A stretch of DNA of 53,347 nt from Leuconostoc rapi. Its GTDB lineage: Bacteria > Bacillota > Bacilli > Lactobacillales > Lactobacillaceae. Shown here one piece after another: positions 27,134 to 34,578 of the stretch. The position numbers were made by a program, and so were the translations under genes. The stretch spans positions 1 to 53,347 of the forward strand of contig NZ_JAFBEK010000010.1 of the NCBI RefSeq assembly GCF_016908715.1. Direction: 5' to 3'. The notes under the pieces are model-generated. The model ran no database searches. It was given only the letters and a program-made list of their open reading frames with translations, and was not told the DNA's origin. Positions within the stretch are counted from its first letter, which is position 1; every line of letters begins with the position of its first letter.

Positions 27134-27247
27134 ATTTGCACAAAAGGTAAAAAATAGGATATAAGTAACAACGTGGTACATATTGATTTGTCTTTTGATA
27201 TAGCGATAATATCGAAGTGGCTGCCATAACATTTAAATAGACATAAC

Positions 27248-27283
27248 AAAACCACGTTCTAGCATTCAGTAGAGCGTGGTTTT
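27248..27283. terminator. Hairpin terminator downstream of the small membrane protein genes
   Basis: AAAACCACGTTCT / AGAGCGTGGTTTT (one mismatch). On the - strand it lies about 90 bases after the 50-residue gene ending at 27372, so it may end that transcript. Confidence 0.65.
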
Positions 27284-27371
27284 ATAATTTTATTGTTTCA
27301 ATTCAGCGTGTTCTTAATGTTGGGGGTGTGAGTGGATAAATTCGTTTGCGTCCCATCCTATAGTTGACTGT

Positions 27372-27524
27372 TTATTTATAGAAAAAGAACATCAAAACGT
27401 TAATAAAACTTGCCACTAACATCAGTATGCCTGCTACACGATAATTTTTATTTTTCGCATCTTTACTTAATCTTAAAAATGTTAGGCCACTTATAGCCAT
27501 TGGAAAAACTGTTAATAAGTACAT
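27372..27524 (-). CDS. 50-residue membrane protein
   Basis: ATG 27524 with AGGAG six bases upstream, ending TAA 27374-27372. The sequence begins MYLLTVFPMAISGLTFLRLS, has a short charged loop (KDAKNKNY) and a second hydrophobic segment (VAGILMLVASFINVLMFFF). This gives two membrane helices with a cytoplasmic loop. No known family is recognised. The clean ribosome binding site and codon structure make it more likely real than the overlapping 64-codon frame at 27463-27657. Confidence 0.6.
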   Translation of the reverse strand: MYLLTVFPMAISGLTFLRLSKDAKNKNYRVAGILMLVASFINVLMFFFYK

Positions 27525-27640
27525 AAAATACTCCTAAGTTGTATATCTTTAAAACGGCACGCTCAAGTGACATAGGTATATCAAAATACGCCATAAAGTC
27601 ATATAGATTGCTGTACCTATCTGTAAATTTTGGATTTAGC

Positions 27641-28231
27641 TTAATGATACTCAACAATATCTTGAGGTTTGATTAGTTTTAATCTAGCAAGTGACATTTC
27701 AAACCGATATGATGAACCATCTTCTGAAAATTTAATATTTTCTGCATTTACAGAGAAATCATTCAAAATATTTTCTTGTAGTTGTTCAGTAGTAATCATT
27801 ACTACAGGTGTGATTGCTACCGTAACGCCTGTTACCGTAAGTCTTGTTGAAATCACATCACTAGGGAATAGCTCTGTTAATTTGAATTTAACAATTAATC
27901 TGCACACATTAGAATAATGATCAAATCGGTTCCAATCTTTGATTTTGCTATAATCGTATGTACCGTTATACATAGACTGATATAAATCGTTGCTTTTACT
28001 CTTAACATAATTTACACGCGCGATAATTACAAAGACAAAAACTGCTATCTCTATTAGATAGACAAATAAGTTTGTAAAGTTTTGATTACCAAACATTACA
28101 TGAATTCCGGTATTAATCAAGAGAAACAAGGAGACGAATAATGCAATAATCGCAACTAGTGTACCAATATTTTGAGTTTTGGAACTATTATCATCAATGT
28201 ATTTTTGGAGTTTAGGGGATAAGGATTTCAT
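27641..28231 (-). CDS. Hypothetical protein with two membrane helices and a C-terminal soluble domain
   Basis: Predicted 196 residues. Helices lie at about 24-45 (VAIIALFVSLFLLINTGI) and 58-75 (LIEIAVFVFVIIARV), and the last 100 residues are soluble (VISTRLTVTGVTVAITPVVMITTEQLQENIL). The N-terminus is hydrophilic, so the ends are probably cytoplasmic. The ribosome binding site is weak (AAGAAAG). It lies in a run of short unrelated membrane proteins and I do not recognise a family. Low-GC accessory DNA with no mobile-element signature in the gene itself. Confidence 0.65.
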   Translation of the reverse strand: MKSLSPKLQKYIDDNSSKTQNIGTLVAIIALFVSLFLLINTGIHVMFGNQNFTNLFVYLIEIAVFVFVIIARVNYVKSKSNDLYQSMYNGTYDYSKIKDWNRFDHYSNVCRLIVKFKLTELFPSDVISTRLTVTGVTVAITPVVMITTEQLQENILNDFSVNAENIKFSEDGSSYRFEMSLARLKLIKPQDIVEYH

Positions 28232-28507
28232 GTTTTTTTCTTTCTTGACGACACTGACTTAGTTGTCGTAATTTTTTAAGGACTATATAAGGTTAATCTT
28301 ATCATATTTCATTCAATTTATTAAACGTTTGCTTTATTATGAATTTACGCTTGTAATGTGTCATGCCATCCATATATTTCTGTAGTTCTGAAATAGTGAA
28401 GTCTATTTCTGATAGTTAATTATTTCCCACTAAATTACAGAAAAAATATAAACAATTGTACATTTATAAGATTTTTACCGTATAATGTAATTCGGAGGTA
28501 ATATATT

Positions 28508-28756
28508 ATGATTGCATTACATGTTTTTTTTGGAATAATGATATTGATTGGGGTCATTATGACTGCAGTATCTTTTCAAGGCGACACTGACAAGTTGACA
28601 AACTTGCAAAAATTTTCTTTGATCTTCACAACATCAGCTATTGGCCTGACGGTAATTGCCGTTATAGCAATATCTAGTTCGATTTATATCGGAATTGTTA
28701 TGTTTATCGCTTTGGCACTTTATGAATATTTTGCATTTTTGCGTAAGGCCAATTAA
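28508..28756 (+). CDS. Small three-helix membrane protein
   Basis: Predicted 82 residues, with CGGAGG nine bases before ATG 28508. It has three hydrophobic stretches (LHVFFGIMILIGVIMTAV, FSLIFTTSAIGLTVIAVIAI, IYIGIVMFIALALYEYFAF) and a single short polar loop. It stands alone on the + strand among - strand genes. No family recognised. Confidence 0.7.
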   Translation: MIALHVFFGIMILIGVIMTAVSFQGDTDKLTNLQKFSLIFTTSAIGLTVIAVIAISSSIYIGIVMFIALALYEYFAFLRKAN

Positions 28757-28930
28757 AAATAAAATACTGCACAAAAACGACTAATTTATAGCTTACAACT
28801 TGTCTGTGGCACCTTATCATGAATATGGGGATGATACAAACCAACATGTTAGTAAAGTTTTACAATGGCTGATAATTAAGGTGCATAGACATTGATACGA
28901 TGAGTTTATAAATAACAGTCACGAAGTCAA

Positions 28931-28975
28931 AAAAGGTTACATACAACGTTGCAAAAATGTTGTACGTAACCTTTT
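28931..28975. terminator. Terminator after the ClbS/DfsB gene
   Basis: AAAAGGTTAC A TACAAC / GTTGTA C GTAACCTTTT with loop between. On the - strand it is followed by a run of six T, directly after the gene ending at 28982. Confidence 0.88.
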
Positions 28976-28981
28976 ATCTTT

Positions 28982-29530
28982 CTAATTGTCCAATCGTGTT
29001 GAACTTGATAAGTTGTCGCACGACATCACATGCTTCTTCCATTTACGAATTTTGGTTCTAAATGTTTTGAAAGGGGCTACAGAGTTAATGTGAATCCATT
29101 TCCAAATTGGCCATTGCGCATTTGTAGTTGCCCATTGCCGTTTATTTGGTTCGAACAAAACATCATTAGGCAATGATTCAACTAAATTGTCTAATTCTGC
29201 CACACGTGAGTTTAGCAACGTGATTAATGCTTCTAATGAATAACCACTGTAGGTCTCATAAAAAGAGTCATATAGTTCACCTAAATTGTTCCATTTGTAA
29301 CCCTTTGCGGGGACATAAAAGTCTTTACCAGCTTTTTCATTTGTTTCCCATTCTAACAGTGCAGTAAGCCATCCAAGTTGATAAGAAAGATTTTCGGCCG
29401 GTGTACGATCTACTTCTGAAATACGTTTGTCCTTTAAATTATTTGGAATATCTGTAAATTCAGTTATATATTTCTGATAACTCGTATTAATAGCCCTGAT
29501 TAGTTCGTCTTTGCTTGCATACGATTGCAT
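28982..29530 (-). CDS. ClbS/DfsB family four-helix bundle protein (DUF1706)
   Basis: Predicted 182 residues. The opening ASKDELIRAINTSYQKYITEF, the segment VDRTPAENLSYQLGWLTALLEWE, the Trp-rich part YKWNNLGELYDSFYETYSG and the end WKWIHINSVAPFKTFRTKIRKWKK fit the ClbS/DfsB family. ClbS itself is a cyclopropane hydrolase that protects producers against colibactin; most family members in Gram-positive bacteria have no tested role. No genotoxin genes are near. The last about 15 residues (MSCDNLSSSTRLDN) are extra to the usual domain. Confidence 0.85.
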   Translation of the reverse strand: MQSYASKDELIRAINTSYQKYITEFTDIPNNLKDKRISEVDRTPAENLSYQLGWLTALLEWETNEKAGKDFYVPAKGYKWNNLGELYDSFYETYSGYSLEALITLLNSRVAELDNLVESLPNDVLFEPNKRQWATTNAQWPIWKWIHINSVAPFKTFRTKIRKWKKHVMSCDNLSSSTRLDN

Positions 29531-29598
29531 TGTTAAACCCTTCTGTTTTGCTGCTTTTTTACTTGAGGCTACTCACCAGCTACGCCTAGCTTCAATGC

Positions 29599-29850
29599 TT
29601 ATTTAAATGCAAGCAATATGGCGATTAAAAGTAATATTAATACACCTATGAAAATCAAATGCCATACTAAGTATTTCTTAGAACGATTTTGTTGATATTG
29701 CTCAACAACAATAGCGCACAAGAAGGAAAAGAATAAGACAGTTTGTGTTATTTGTAAGAATAAATTATGCGTGTTAGTGATGAATTGATACAATAGTATG
29801 CCCAACATAACAAAGGTGATGACAATTCTAAATAGATTTGTTTTTGTCAT
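29599..29850 (-). CDS. Small three-helix membrane protein
   Basis: Predicted 83 residues from ATG 29850, with TTGGAGAT six bases upstream; the frame to 29877 is an overextension. Three membrane helices: LFRIVITFVMLGILLYQF, TQTVLFFSFLCAIVVEQY and WHLIFIGVLILLLIAILLAF. A basic NRSKK segment precedes the last one. Family not recognised. Confidence 0.7.
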   Translation of the reverse strand: MTKTNLFRIVITFVMLGILLYQFITNTHNLFLQITQTVLFFSFLCAIVVEQYQQNRSKKYLVWHLIFIGVLILLLIAILLAFK

Positions 29851-29928
29851 GATTATCTCCAACAATATGTTTTTCAAAAAATCTTTTTTTAACGATTCTT
29901 ATTGTACGTATGATCTGCGTGCGTTAAG

Positions 29929-30270
29929 TTAATAATGACTGTTATTTAGAACAGATGTGATAATAACGCCAATGAATAAAAAATATAAGGCAATAAAAGC
30001 GGCAGTGATAATAAAGTATACTAATCCTGCTCGGTTCCAAGTTGCTTGTACTGCCTTGAATGTCTCAATATCTTTATAATCACCATCTTGCCATGCCCAT
30101 TCATTACCTTTAAAACCACAAACAAACATTCAGATTAAGTTGAAAATGGGTATGAGGCATAGTAAGGGTAAATAGGTCTTATTACCAATACCCCACAAAA
30201 CATTAAAAATAAAGGCACCCCAGTTCCAACCTTTAACTTCTTCAGGAACATGTGTTGAATTGTCAGCCAT
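29929..30270 (-). pseudogene. Conserved lactic-acid-bacterial membrane protein, interrupted by TGA
   Basis: From ATG 30270 (AGGAGAG upstream) the frame reads MADNSTHVPEEVKGWNWGAF and continues IFNVLWGIGNKTYLPLL to FNLI, then a TGA at 30132-30130. It carries on in the same frame as MFVCGFKGNEWAWQDGDYKD to the stop at 29929. In related proteins I recall a Trp at this point (FNLIWMFVCG), so TGG to TGA explains the break. The family has a short conserved GWNWGAF opening, a GNEWAW motif and two or three membrane helices; function unknown. A separate start at ATG 30129 directly after the stop could give a 66-residue fragment, but without a ribosome binding site. Confidence 0.8.
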
Positions 30271-30324
30271 AATGTCTCTCCTTAATTCTCTTAACGTGAT
30301 TCAATGGTATGTTAATTACCTAGT

Positions 30325-30353
30325 AGTATACTTATGTACAGCATATCAGACAA
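30325..30353 (-). promoter_or_regulatory. Promoter of the TGA-interrupted gene
   Basis: On the - strand TTGTCT (30353-30348), 17 bases, TATACT (30330-30325). Confidence 0.65.
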
Positions 30354-30393
30354 GCCAAAAAATATAAAGGACAAGAAAGTAATTGTTTTTTTA

Positions 30394-30407
30394 TGTAAGC
30401 GCTTGCA
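30394..30407. promoter_or_regulatory. CcpA cre site
   Basis: TGTAAGCGCTTGCA agrees at every position with the cre consensus (TGWAARCGYTWNCW as I recall it). It overlaps the -35 box of the promoter that follows, so CcpA bound there would repress it when preferred sugars are present. Confidence 0.8.
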
Positions 30408-30431
30408 CGATTGACATATTAGTGTTATACT
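30403..30431 (+). promoter_or_regulatory. Promoter of the untranslated-looking transcript
   Basis: TTGCAC (30403-30408), 17 bases, TATACT (30426-30431), placing the start near 30438. The -35 box is shared with the cre site. Confidence 0.65.
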
Positions 30432-30437
30432 TTAGAC

Positions 30438-30655
30438 ATAGATTAGGAGGAAGTCCTAATAACAAGTTAAGTTGTTGAGGCCATCAAAAACGGTGGCGGG
30501 AATGGATTTCTTTCAATCCAGGACAGGTTACCCAATGTTTGAACTAGAAGTGATGGTCATGTTATGTGATCATGTATCGGAAAGTTTGAGCGCGCGGACG
30601 ATGTTACACAGATGAGAGTCTTGTAAATGAGCTGCGGGGTGAGCTGTTTTTTATT
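30438..30655 (+). ncRNA. Candidate structured RNA of about 215 bases, cre-controlled
   Basis: The stretch between the promoter and vanW has no convincing gene but several small hairpins: TTAGGA/TCCTAA at its 5' end, AACAA/TTGTT, GGATT/AATCC, and a longer pairing of GGCCATC (30479) with GATGGTC (30552). It ends in GAGCTG followed by six T (30647-30652). It does not match the cores of tmRNA, RNase P RNA, SRP RNA, T-box or the riboswitches I can recall; a 6S-type RNA cannot be excluded. It may also act as the vanW leader. A 37-codon frame inside (30502-30615) has poor initiation signals. Confidence 0.45.
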
Positions 30656-30757
30656 TGCTATGTGAGTAGCTTGTCAATTTTGTAAAAAATAGCGCAACTA
30701 GTCTTTTAAAATAATTACTATTGTGTTAAGATTGTCCTATATATTAGGAGAATAATA

Positions 30758-31576
30758 ATGACAAGAAAGCTGTTTTGTGAAATATCACCGTTGACCTATA
30801 AGATTTCATATGAGGCACATATTTTAAAACGACAGCTAACGGATAATTTAAAAAATAATTTAGCACATCATATACAAGAGGATAAACTTCCTTATTTGGT
30901 GTTTAGTCATCAATCATTAATGAGACGTGGGTTAAGAAAAGTGCCCGTACCAGTTGAAGAAGCCAAAGTGGCGAACCTGAAAATTGCGGCACCAAAAGTT
31001 AATGGCATTATCATTAAGCCAGGTGAGACATTTTCATTTTGGCGTTTGGTGGGTCGGTGTACAGCAGAACGAGGCTATCAAAATGGTCTGATGGTTGCTA
31101 ATGATGGGCAGCTTAAAAAGGGAACCGGTGGCGGACTTTGCCAATTCAGTAACTTAATTCATTGGATGGTTTTACATACACCTTTAGATGTGGTTGAAAA
31201 ATATCATCATGAACAAGTCGATATGTTCCCAGATGCTAACCGCGAAGTGCCATTTGGTAGTGGCACTTCTATAGTATATAATTACCTTGATTACCGATTT
31301 AAAAATAATACATCAACAACTTACCAATTAGTGACATATGTTGGCGATAAATATTTACACGGTGAACTATATGCGTCAGAACCGCAATCAGATCGCTATG
31401 ATGTTAAATGTGTTGGCGAGCATTTTTCTGAAGAAAATCATGTGGTTTATCGTTGTGGCGATATCTATCAATATCGTTATGATAAGTATGGTCAGCTACG
31501 CGATCAACAACTGATAAAAACGAATCATGCAAAGGTGGCATACGATACGAGCCAACTAGATGTAGTCAAAAATTAG
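30758..31576 (+). CDS. VanW family protein
   Basis: Predicted 272 residues, AGGAG eight bases before ATG 30758. The VanW domain (PF04294) is clear at about 90-215: IIIKPGETFSFWRLVGR, GYQNGLMVANDGQLKKGTGGGLCQFSNLIHWMVLHTPLDVVEKYHHE. VanW proteins were named from glycopeptide-resistance clusters, but most family members lie elsewhere and their biochemical role is unknown. No van genes are present here, so no resistance role can be inferred. No signal peptide is visible. Confidence 0.9.
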   Translation: MTRKLFCEISPLTYKISYEAHILKRQLTDNLKNNLAHHIQEDKLPYLVFSHQSLMRRGLRKVPVPVEEAKVANLKIAAPKVNGIIIKPGETFSFWRLVGRCTAERGYQNGLMVANDGQLKKGTGGGLCQFSNLIHWMVLHTPLDVVEKYHHEQVDMFPDANREVPFGSGTSIVYNYLDYRFKNNTSTTYQLVTYVGDKYLHGELYASEPQSDRYDVKCVGEHFSEENHVVYRCGDIYQYRYDKYGQLRDQQLIKTNHAKVAYDTSQLDVVKN

Positions 31577-31632
31577 CCTGAATAAGATGCCTACAGAATA
31601 CAGTTTATGAGAATGATGACCCAAAAGCGCTG

Positions 31633-31641
31633 TGGTATAAT
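31633..31641 (+). promoter_or_regulatory. Extended -10 promoter of the yagU-like gene
   Basis: TGGTATAAT, an extended -10 element 31 bases upstream of the ATG at 31672. Confidence 0.6.
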
Positions 31642-31671
31642 TAAACTACTTGATTTTAGGAGGGTTTATAT

Positions 31672-32145
31672 ATGATAGTAATGAATTTGCTTGTGGGGAT
31701 TGCTGCTGGTTTAATTTCTGGCATGGTGAAAATTGGTTGGGAAGCTATTTTGCCTCCAAGAAGTCAAGCGCGAGATGAGACGAATCCGCCTCAACAGTTA
31801 TTACAACAACTTGGGGTGTCTCGTCGTATCACCCATGCTTATGTGCAATATTCGAAAGACCAAAAGGTTTATTATGTAGCACTTATGATGCACTTTGCCT
31901 TTTCTATCTTCTTTGCAGTTGCTTTTGCACTGTTTTACCGTGCCTTGCCAATCATGAGTTTAGGACAAGGGAGTTTATATGGACTTGTAATCTGGTTTGC
32001 TTTTCACATTGTTATTATGCCATTATCAAAAACAGTTCCTTCTCCTGCAAAACAACCATTTGCTGAACATTTTTCAGAGATTTTAGGACATATCATTTGG
32101 GCATGGGCAATCTACCTTGTCGTTATTGCCTTAATGGGGCAATAA
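31672..32145 (+). CDS. YagU family inner membrane protein (DUF1440)
   Basis: Predicted 157 residues with about four helices. The opening LLVGIAAGLISGMVKIGWEAILPPRS is the YagU hallmark, followed by HFAFSIFFAVAFALFYRALP and HFSEILGHIIWAWAIYLV. E. coli YagU has been linked to acid resistance; the mechanism is unknown. AGGAGGG lies seven bases before the ATG. The gene has its own promoter and terminator. Confidence 0.88.
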   Translation: MIVMNLLVGIAAGLISGMVKIGWEAILPPRSQARDETNPPQQLLQQLGVSRRITHAYVQYSKDQKVYYVALMMHFAFSIFFAVAFALFYRALPIMSLGQGSLYGLVIWFAFHIVIMPLSKTVPSPAKQPFAEHFSEILGHIIWAWAIYLVVIALMGQ

Positions 32146-32182
32146 CTTTTAAAATATAGCCATTGCGTACACATTAATTCGC

Positions 32183-32214
32183 GCGTCTCAGTAAAATTTG
32201 AGGCGCTTTTTTGA
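32183..32214 (+). terminator. yagU-like gene terminator
   Basis: GCGTCTCA / TGAGGCGC with T run TTTTTT. Confidence 0.85.
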
Positions 32215-32316
32215 TGGGAAAATCACAAGTCAAATAGTGTTATTATCGTTATTCGAGTGTTATAGTAAATGGTTGTAAGTTATAGTTAATCGGTATTTCA
32301 AGAAAGGTTGGATAAA

Positions 32317-33723
32317 ATGAGTTATCAAACAGTTAATCCGTTCACAGATGAGATCATTAAGACATACGACAATCATGACGATGCCTATGTTGAAGAAGCG
32401 ATTAGTAAGGGACATGCGTTATATAAAAAATGGCGCAATGACCCCATTGTGAGTCGTGCCGATGCGTTAAATAAAGTAGCTAATTTGATTGAGTCAAAAA
32501 CTGACGAGCTTGCTAAAATTTTAACACTTGAGATGGGAAAACGTCTCATAGAAGCTAAAGGTGAGGTTGCAATTACGGTTGCGATTGCACGTTATTATGC
32601 AGAAAATGGTGCAGAATTTTTGAAACCACGTCAGATTCAATCATCCATTGGTCCAGCAGAAATCATTTCGCGACCAACTGGTGTGCTTATGATGGTAGAG
32701 CCATGGAACTTTCCATATTATCAAATTATGCGGGTCTTTGCGCCAAATTATATGGCAGGAAATCCGATGTTATTGAAGCATGCCAGTAATACACCAATGG
32801 CGGCTGATACCTTTGAAAGAATAGTTAAAGAAGCTGGTTTGCCAGAAGGTGCATTTACTAATTTATTTATAGATTACGATCAAGTTAATAAAGTTATTGC
32901 TGATGATCGCGTGCAAGGGGTTGCTTTGACAGGGTCAGAACGTGCCGGTCAGTTAGTAGCTGCTGAAGCTGGTAAGCATATGAAACAAAGTTCACTGGAA
33001 TTAGGTGGTAGTGATCCCTTTATCGTATTAGACGACGCAGATTTGTCGGAGATTAAAAAAATTATTGGTGGTGCGAGATTATATAATGCTGGTCAGGTTT
33101 GTTCATCGTCTAAACGTTTTATTGTTACTGAAAAGAATTATGATCAGATTCTTGACATGTTAAAGCAGGTTTTTGGAGAGGCAAAGTTGGGAGACCCATT
33201 ACGACCAGAAACAACTTTGGCACCATTAAGCACGACGAAAGCTAAGCGGAATTTAACGAAACAAGTTCGTCAAGCAGTGGACTCTGGTGCAACGCTTGTC
33301 TTTGGTAGTGTTGAACAAAACCAACCGGCAGCCTTATTTGAACCGGTTATCTTAACAGATATTACAAAAGAAAATCCCGCCTATTATCAAGAATTCTTTG
33401 GTCCAGTTGGTCAAGTGTTCAAAGTAAAGGATGAGGCAGAGGCCATCGCCGTGGCTAATGATTCAAATTATGGCTTGAGTGGCGTTGTTTTTGGAAAAGA
33501 TGCAAACCATGCTGCTGAAGTTGCTTCTCAAATTGAGACAGGTGTTGTGTTTGTCAATAGTTTTGGCGGCACGTTACCAGAATTGCCATTTGGTGGTGTC
33601 AAAAACTCTGGTTATGGACGTGAGTTGGGCGATCTTGGTATTGACACGTTTGTCAATAAGGAGACTATTGTCACAAAACATGAGCCAATTGATCTTGACG
33701 ATGCTTTTGGTGGCTTTGTATAA
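32317..33723 (+). CDS. NAD(P)-dependent succinate-semialdehyde dehydrogenase-like aldehyde dehydrogenase
   Basis: Predicted 468 residues from ATG 32317 (AGAAAGG upstream; the TTG at 32308 is inside the leader). It belongs to the ALDH superfamily. The Rossmann part has MMVEPWNFPYYQIMR and KHASNTPMAADTFE; the catalytic Glu is in LELGGSDPF and the catalytic Cys in NAGQVCSSSKRFIV; the end has LPFGGVKNSGYGREL. It is closest to the GabD/YneI-type succinate-semialdehyde dehydrogenases, but substrate preference cannot be read from sequence. It is a single-gene unit between terminators. Confidence 0.88.
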   Translation: MSYQTVNPFTDEIIKTYDNHDDAYVEEAISKGHALYKKWRNDPIVSRADALNKVANLIESKTDELAKILTLEMGKRLIEAKGEVAITVAIARYYAENGAEFLKPRQIQSSIGPAEIISRPTGVLMMVEPWNFPYYQIMRVFAPNYMAGNPMLLKHASNTPMAADTFERIVKEAGLPEGAFTNLFIDYDQVNKVIADDRVQGVALTGSERAGQLVAAEAGKHMKQSSLELGGSDPFIVLDDADLSEIKKIIGGARLYNAGQVCSSSKRFIVTEKNYDQILDMLKQVFGEAKLGDPLRPETTLAPLSTTKAKRNLTKQVRQAVDSGATLVFGSVEQNQPAALFEPVILTDITKENPAYYQEFFGPVGQVFKVKDEAEAIAVANDSNYGLSGVVFGKDANHAAEVASQIETGVVFVNSFGGTLPELPFGGVKNSGYGRELGDLGIDTFVNKETIVTKHEPIDLDDAFGGFV

Positions 33724-33731
33724 AATATTTT

Positions 33732-33773
33732 AAAAATGAAACCTTTTTCTTATTGGGAAAAGGTTTCATTTTT
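33732..33773. terminator. Bidirectional terminator
   Basis: AAAAATGAAACCTTTT / AAAAGGTTTCATTTTT with a short loop. It serves the aldehyde dehydrogenase gene (+) and overlaps the stop of the recombinase gene (-). Confidence 0.88.
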
Positions 33774-34335
33774 CGTAGGCATTTAGTTTCTTGATACGTC
33801 TTTTTAAAGTTGAAATACTGATACCAGTTTCTAGAGAAATACGATGATAAGCAACGCCGTTGCAATGTGTTTCATAGGCAGCAATAATTTCTTGATCAGT
33901 ATATTTCTCTTTTCGACCTTCTTTGAAATTAGGATTATTGAGACGGGCAAAGGCTTTGCCTTCTTGTGTTCTTGTCACAATAAGATCACGTTCAAATTGT
34001 GCAAACGCAGAAAAAATGGTAAAAATTAATTTTCCAGTTGGACTTTCATCTATCAAACCTAAGTTTAAGATATGAATAGCAATATGGCGATCGAATAATT
34101 CTTGCATCACTTCAAGTCCTTCATGTGTGTTTCTAGCAAAACGATCCAATTTAGTGACAACAAGCACATCTTTAGGTTTTAAAATTGTTAACATATGTTC
34201 AAAAATGGGTCGATTAACCGTTGTACCTGTATATGTTTCTTTATAAATTTTATCAACACCTGCTACTTGCAGTTCAGCGACTTGTCCTTCTAAATGTTGT
34301 CCAATTGTGCTCACACGAGCGTATCCGTATTTCAC
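33766..34335 (-). CDS. Serine recombinase (resolvase/invertase family)
   Basis: Predicted 189 residues. The N-terminal catalytic domain starts [10 protein letters not shown] (nucleophile Ser9) with KLDRFARNT and [19 protein letters not shown]; the C-terminal part is a helix-turn-helix ([22 protein letters not shown]). Size and layout are those of Tn3-type resolvases and plasmid resolvases or DNA invertases. No transposase, terminal inverted repeats or invertible segment is evident beside it, so it is either a relic of a mobile element or a domesticated recombinase. GGAG lies upstream of ATG 34335. Confidence 0.92.
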   Translation of the reverse strand: MKYGYARVSTIGQHLEGQVAELQVAGVDKIYKETYTGTTVNRPIFEHMLTILKPKDVLVVTKLDRFARNTHEGLEVMQELFDRHIAIHILNLGLIDESPTGKLIFTIFSAFAQFERDLIVTRTQEGKAFARLNNPNFKEGRKEKYTDQEIIAAYETHCNGVAYHRISLETGISISTLKRRIKKLNAYEK

Positions 34336-34406
34336 GTCTTTGTCTCCTTACTTTTCGAGTGTGAGTGTGTTTTTAAAATGTAAAGTGATATTACAAATTA
34401 AAAATA

Positions 34407-34436
34407 TTGAAATTGTAACACACTATTAAATAGAAT
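34407..34436 (+). promoter_or_regulatory. Possible promoter of the small RNA upstream of recG
   Basis: TTGAAA (34407-34412), 18 bases, TAGAAT (34431-34436). Confidence 0.45.
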
Positions 34437-34442
34437 AAAAGG

Positions 34443-34555
34443 CGCGCAGAAAAGGCGATGATTGATTAAAAAAGTATTTTAATTGAGGTGACCAGTCTTT
34501 AGGAGCGCTCTAATTTTTAGATGAGTCAAATGTGAGTGTCTGCCGCCTTTTTTTT
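34443..34555 (+). ncRNA. Candidate small RNA or attenuator upstream of recG
   Basis: The 5' end GGCGCGCAGA (34441-34450) can pair with TCTGCCGCC (34539-34547), which is followed by a run of eight T. A second AAAAGGCG copy at 34450-34457 could compete for the same 3' arm. A near-palindrome TAGGAGCGCTCTA lies in between. No ORF is present. Family not recognised. Confidence 0.4.
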
Positions 34556-34563
34556 GCCCAAAA

Positions 34564-34572
34564 TGTTACAAT
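34564..34572 (+). promoter_or_regulatory. Extended -10 promoter immediately before recG
   Basis: TGTTACAAT, with the A of the recG ATG seven bases beyond its end. No Shine-Dalgarno is present, which would suit a leaderless mRNA. Confidence 0.5.
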
Positions 34573-34578
34573 AATAGC

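Noticed and set aside
27058-27255. 65-codon - strand ORF
   Set aside because: No ribosome binding site, and it runs through a terminator-like hairpin.
27463-27657. 64-codon - strand ORF
   Set aside because: It overlaps the end of the 196-residue gene and the better-supported 50-residue gene, and has no initiation signal.
30130-30132. Selenocysteine or Trp recoding of TGA
   Set aside because: No selenocysteine insertion signal is evident, the residue is Trp in relatives, and TGA ends other genes here (for example smc and asp2).
30502-30615. 37-codon ORF inside the cre-controlled transcript
   Set aside because: The Shine-Dalgarno-like bases touch the ATG, and the strong GGAGG is more than 50 bases upstream; kept only as an alternative to the RNA reading.
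30438-30655. RNase P RNA, because of the GGAGGAAGTCC string
   Set aside because: The stretch is about 215 bases and lacks the other conserved RNase P segments; the string simply forms a TTAGGA/TCCTAA hairpin.
30758-31576. Vancomycin-resistance cluster
   Set aside because: Only a VanW-domain protein is present; no ligase, dehydrogenase, dipeptidase or two-component genes.
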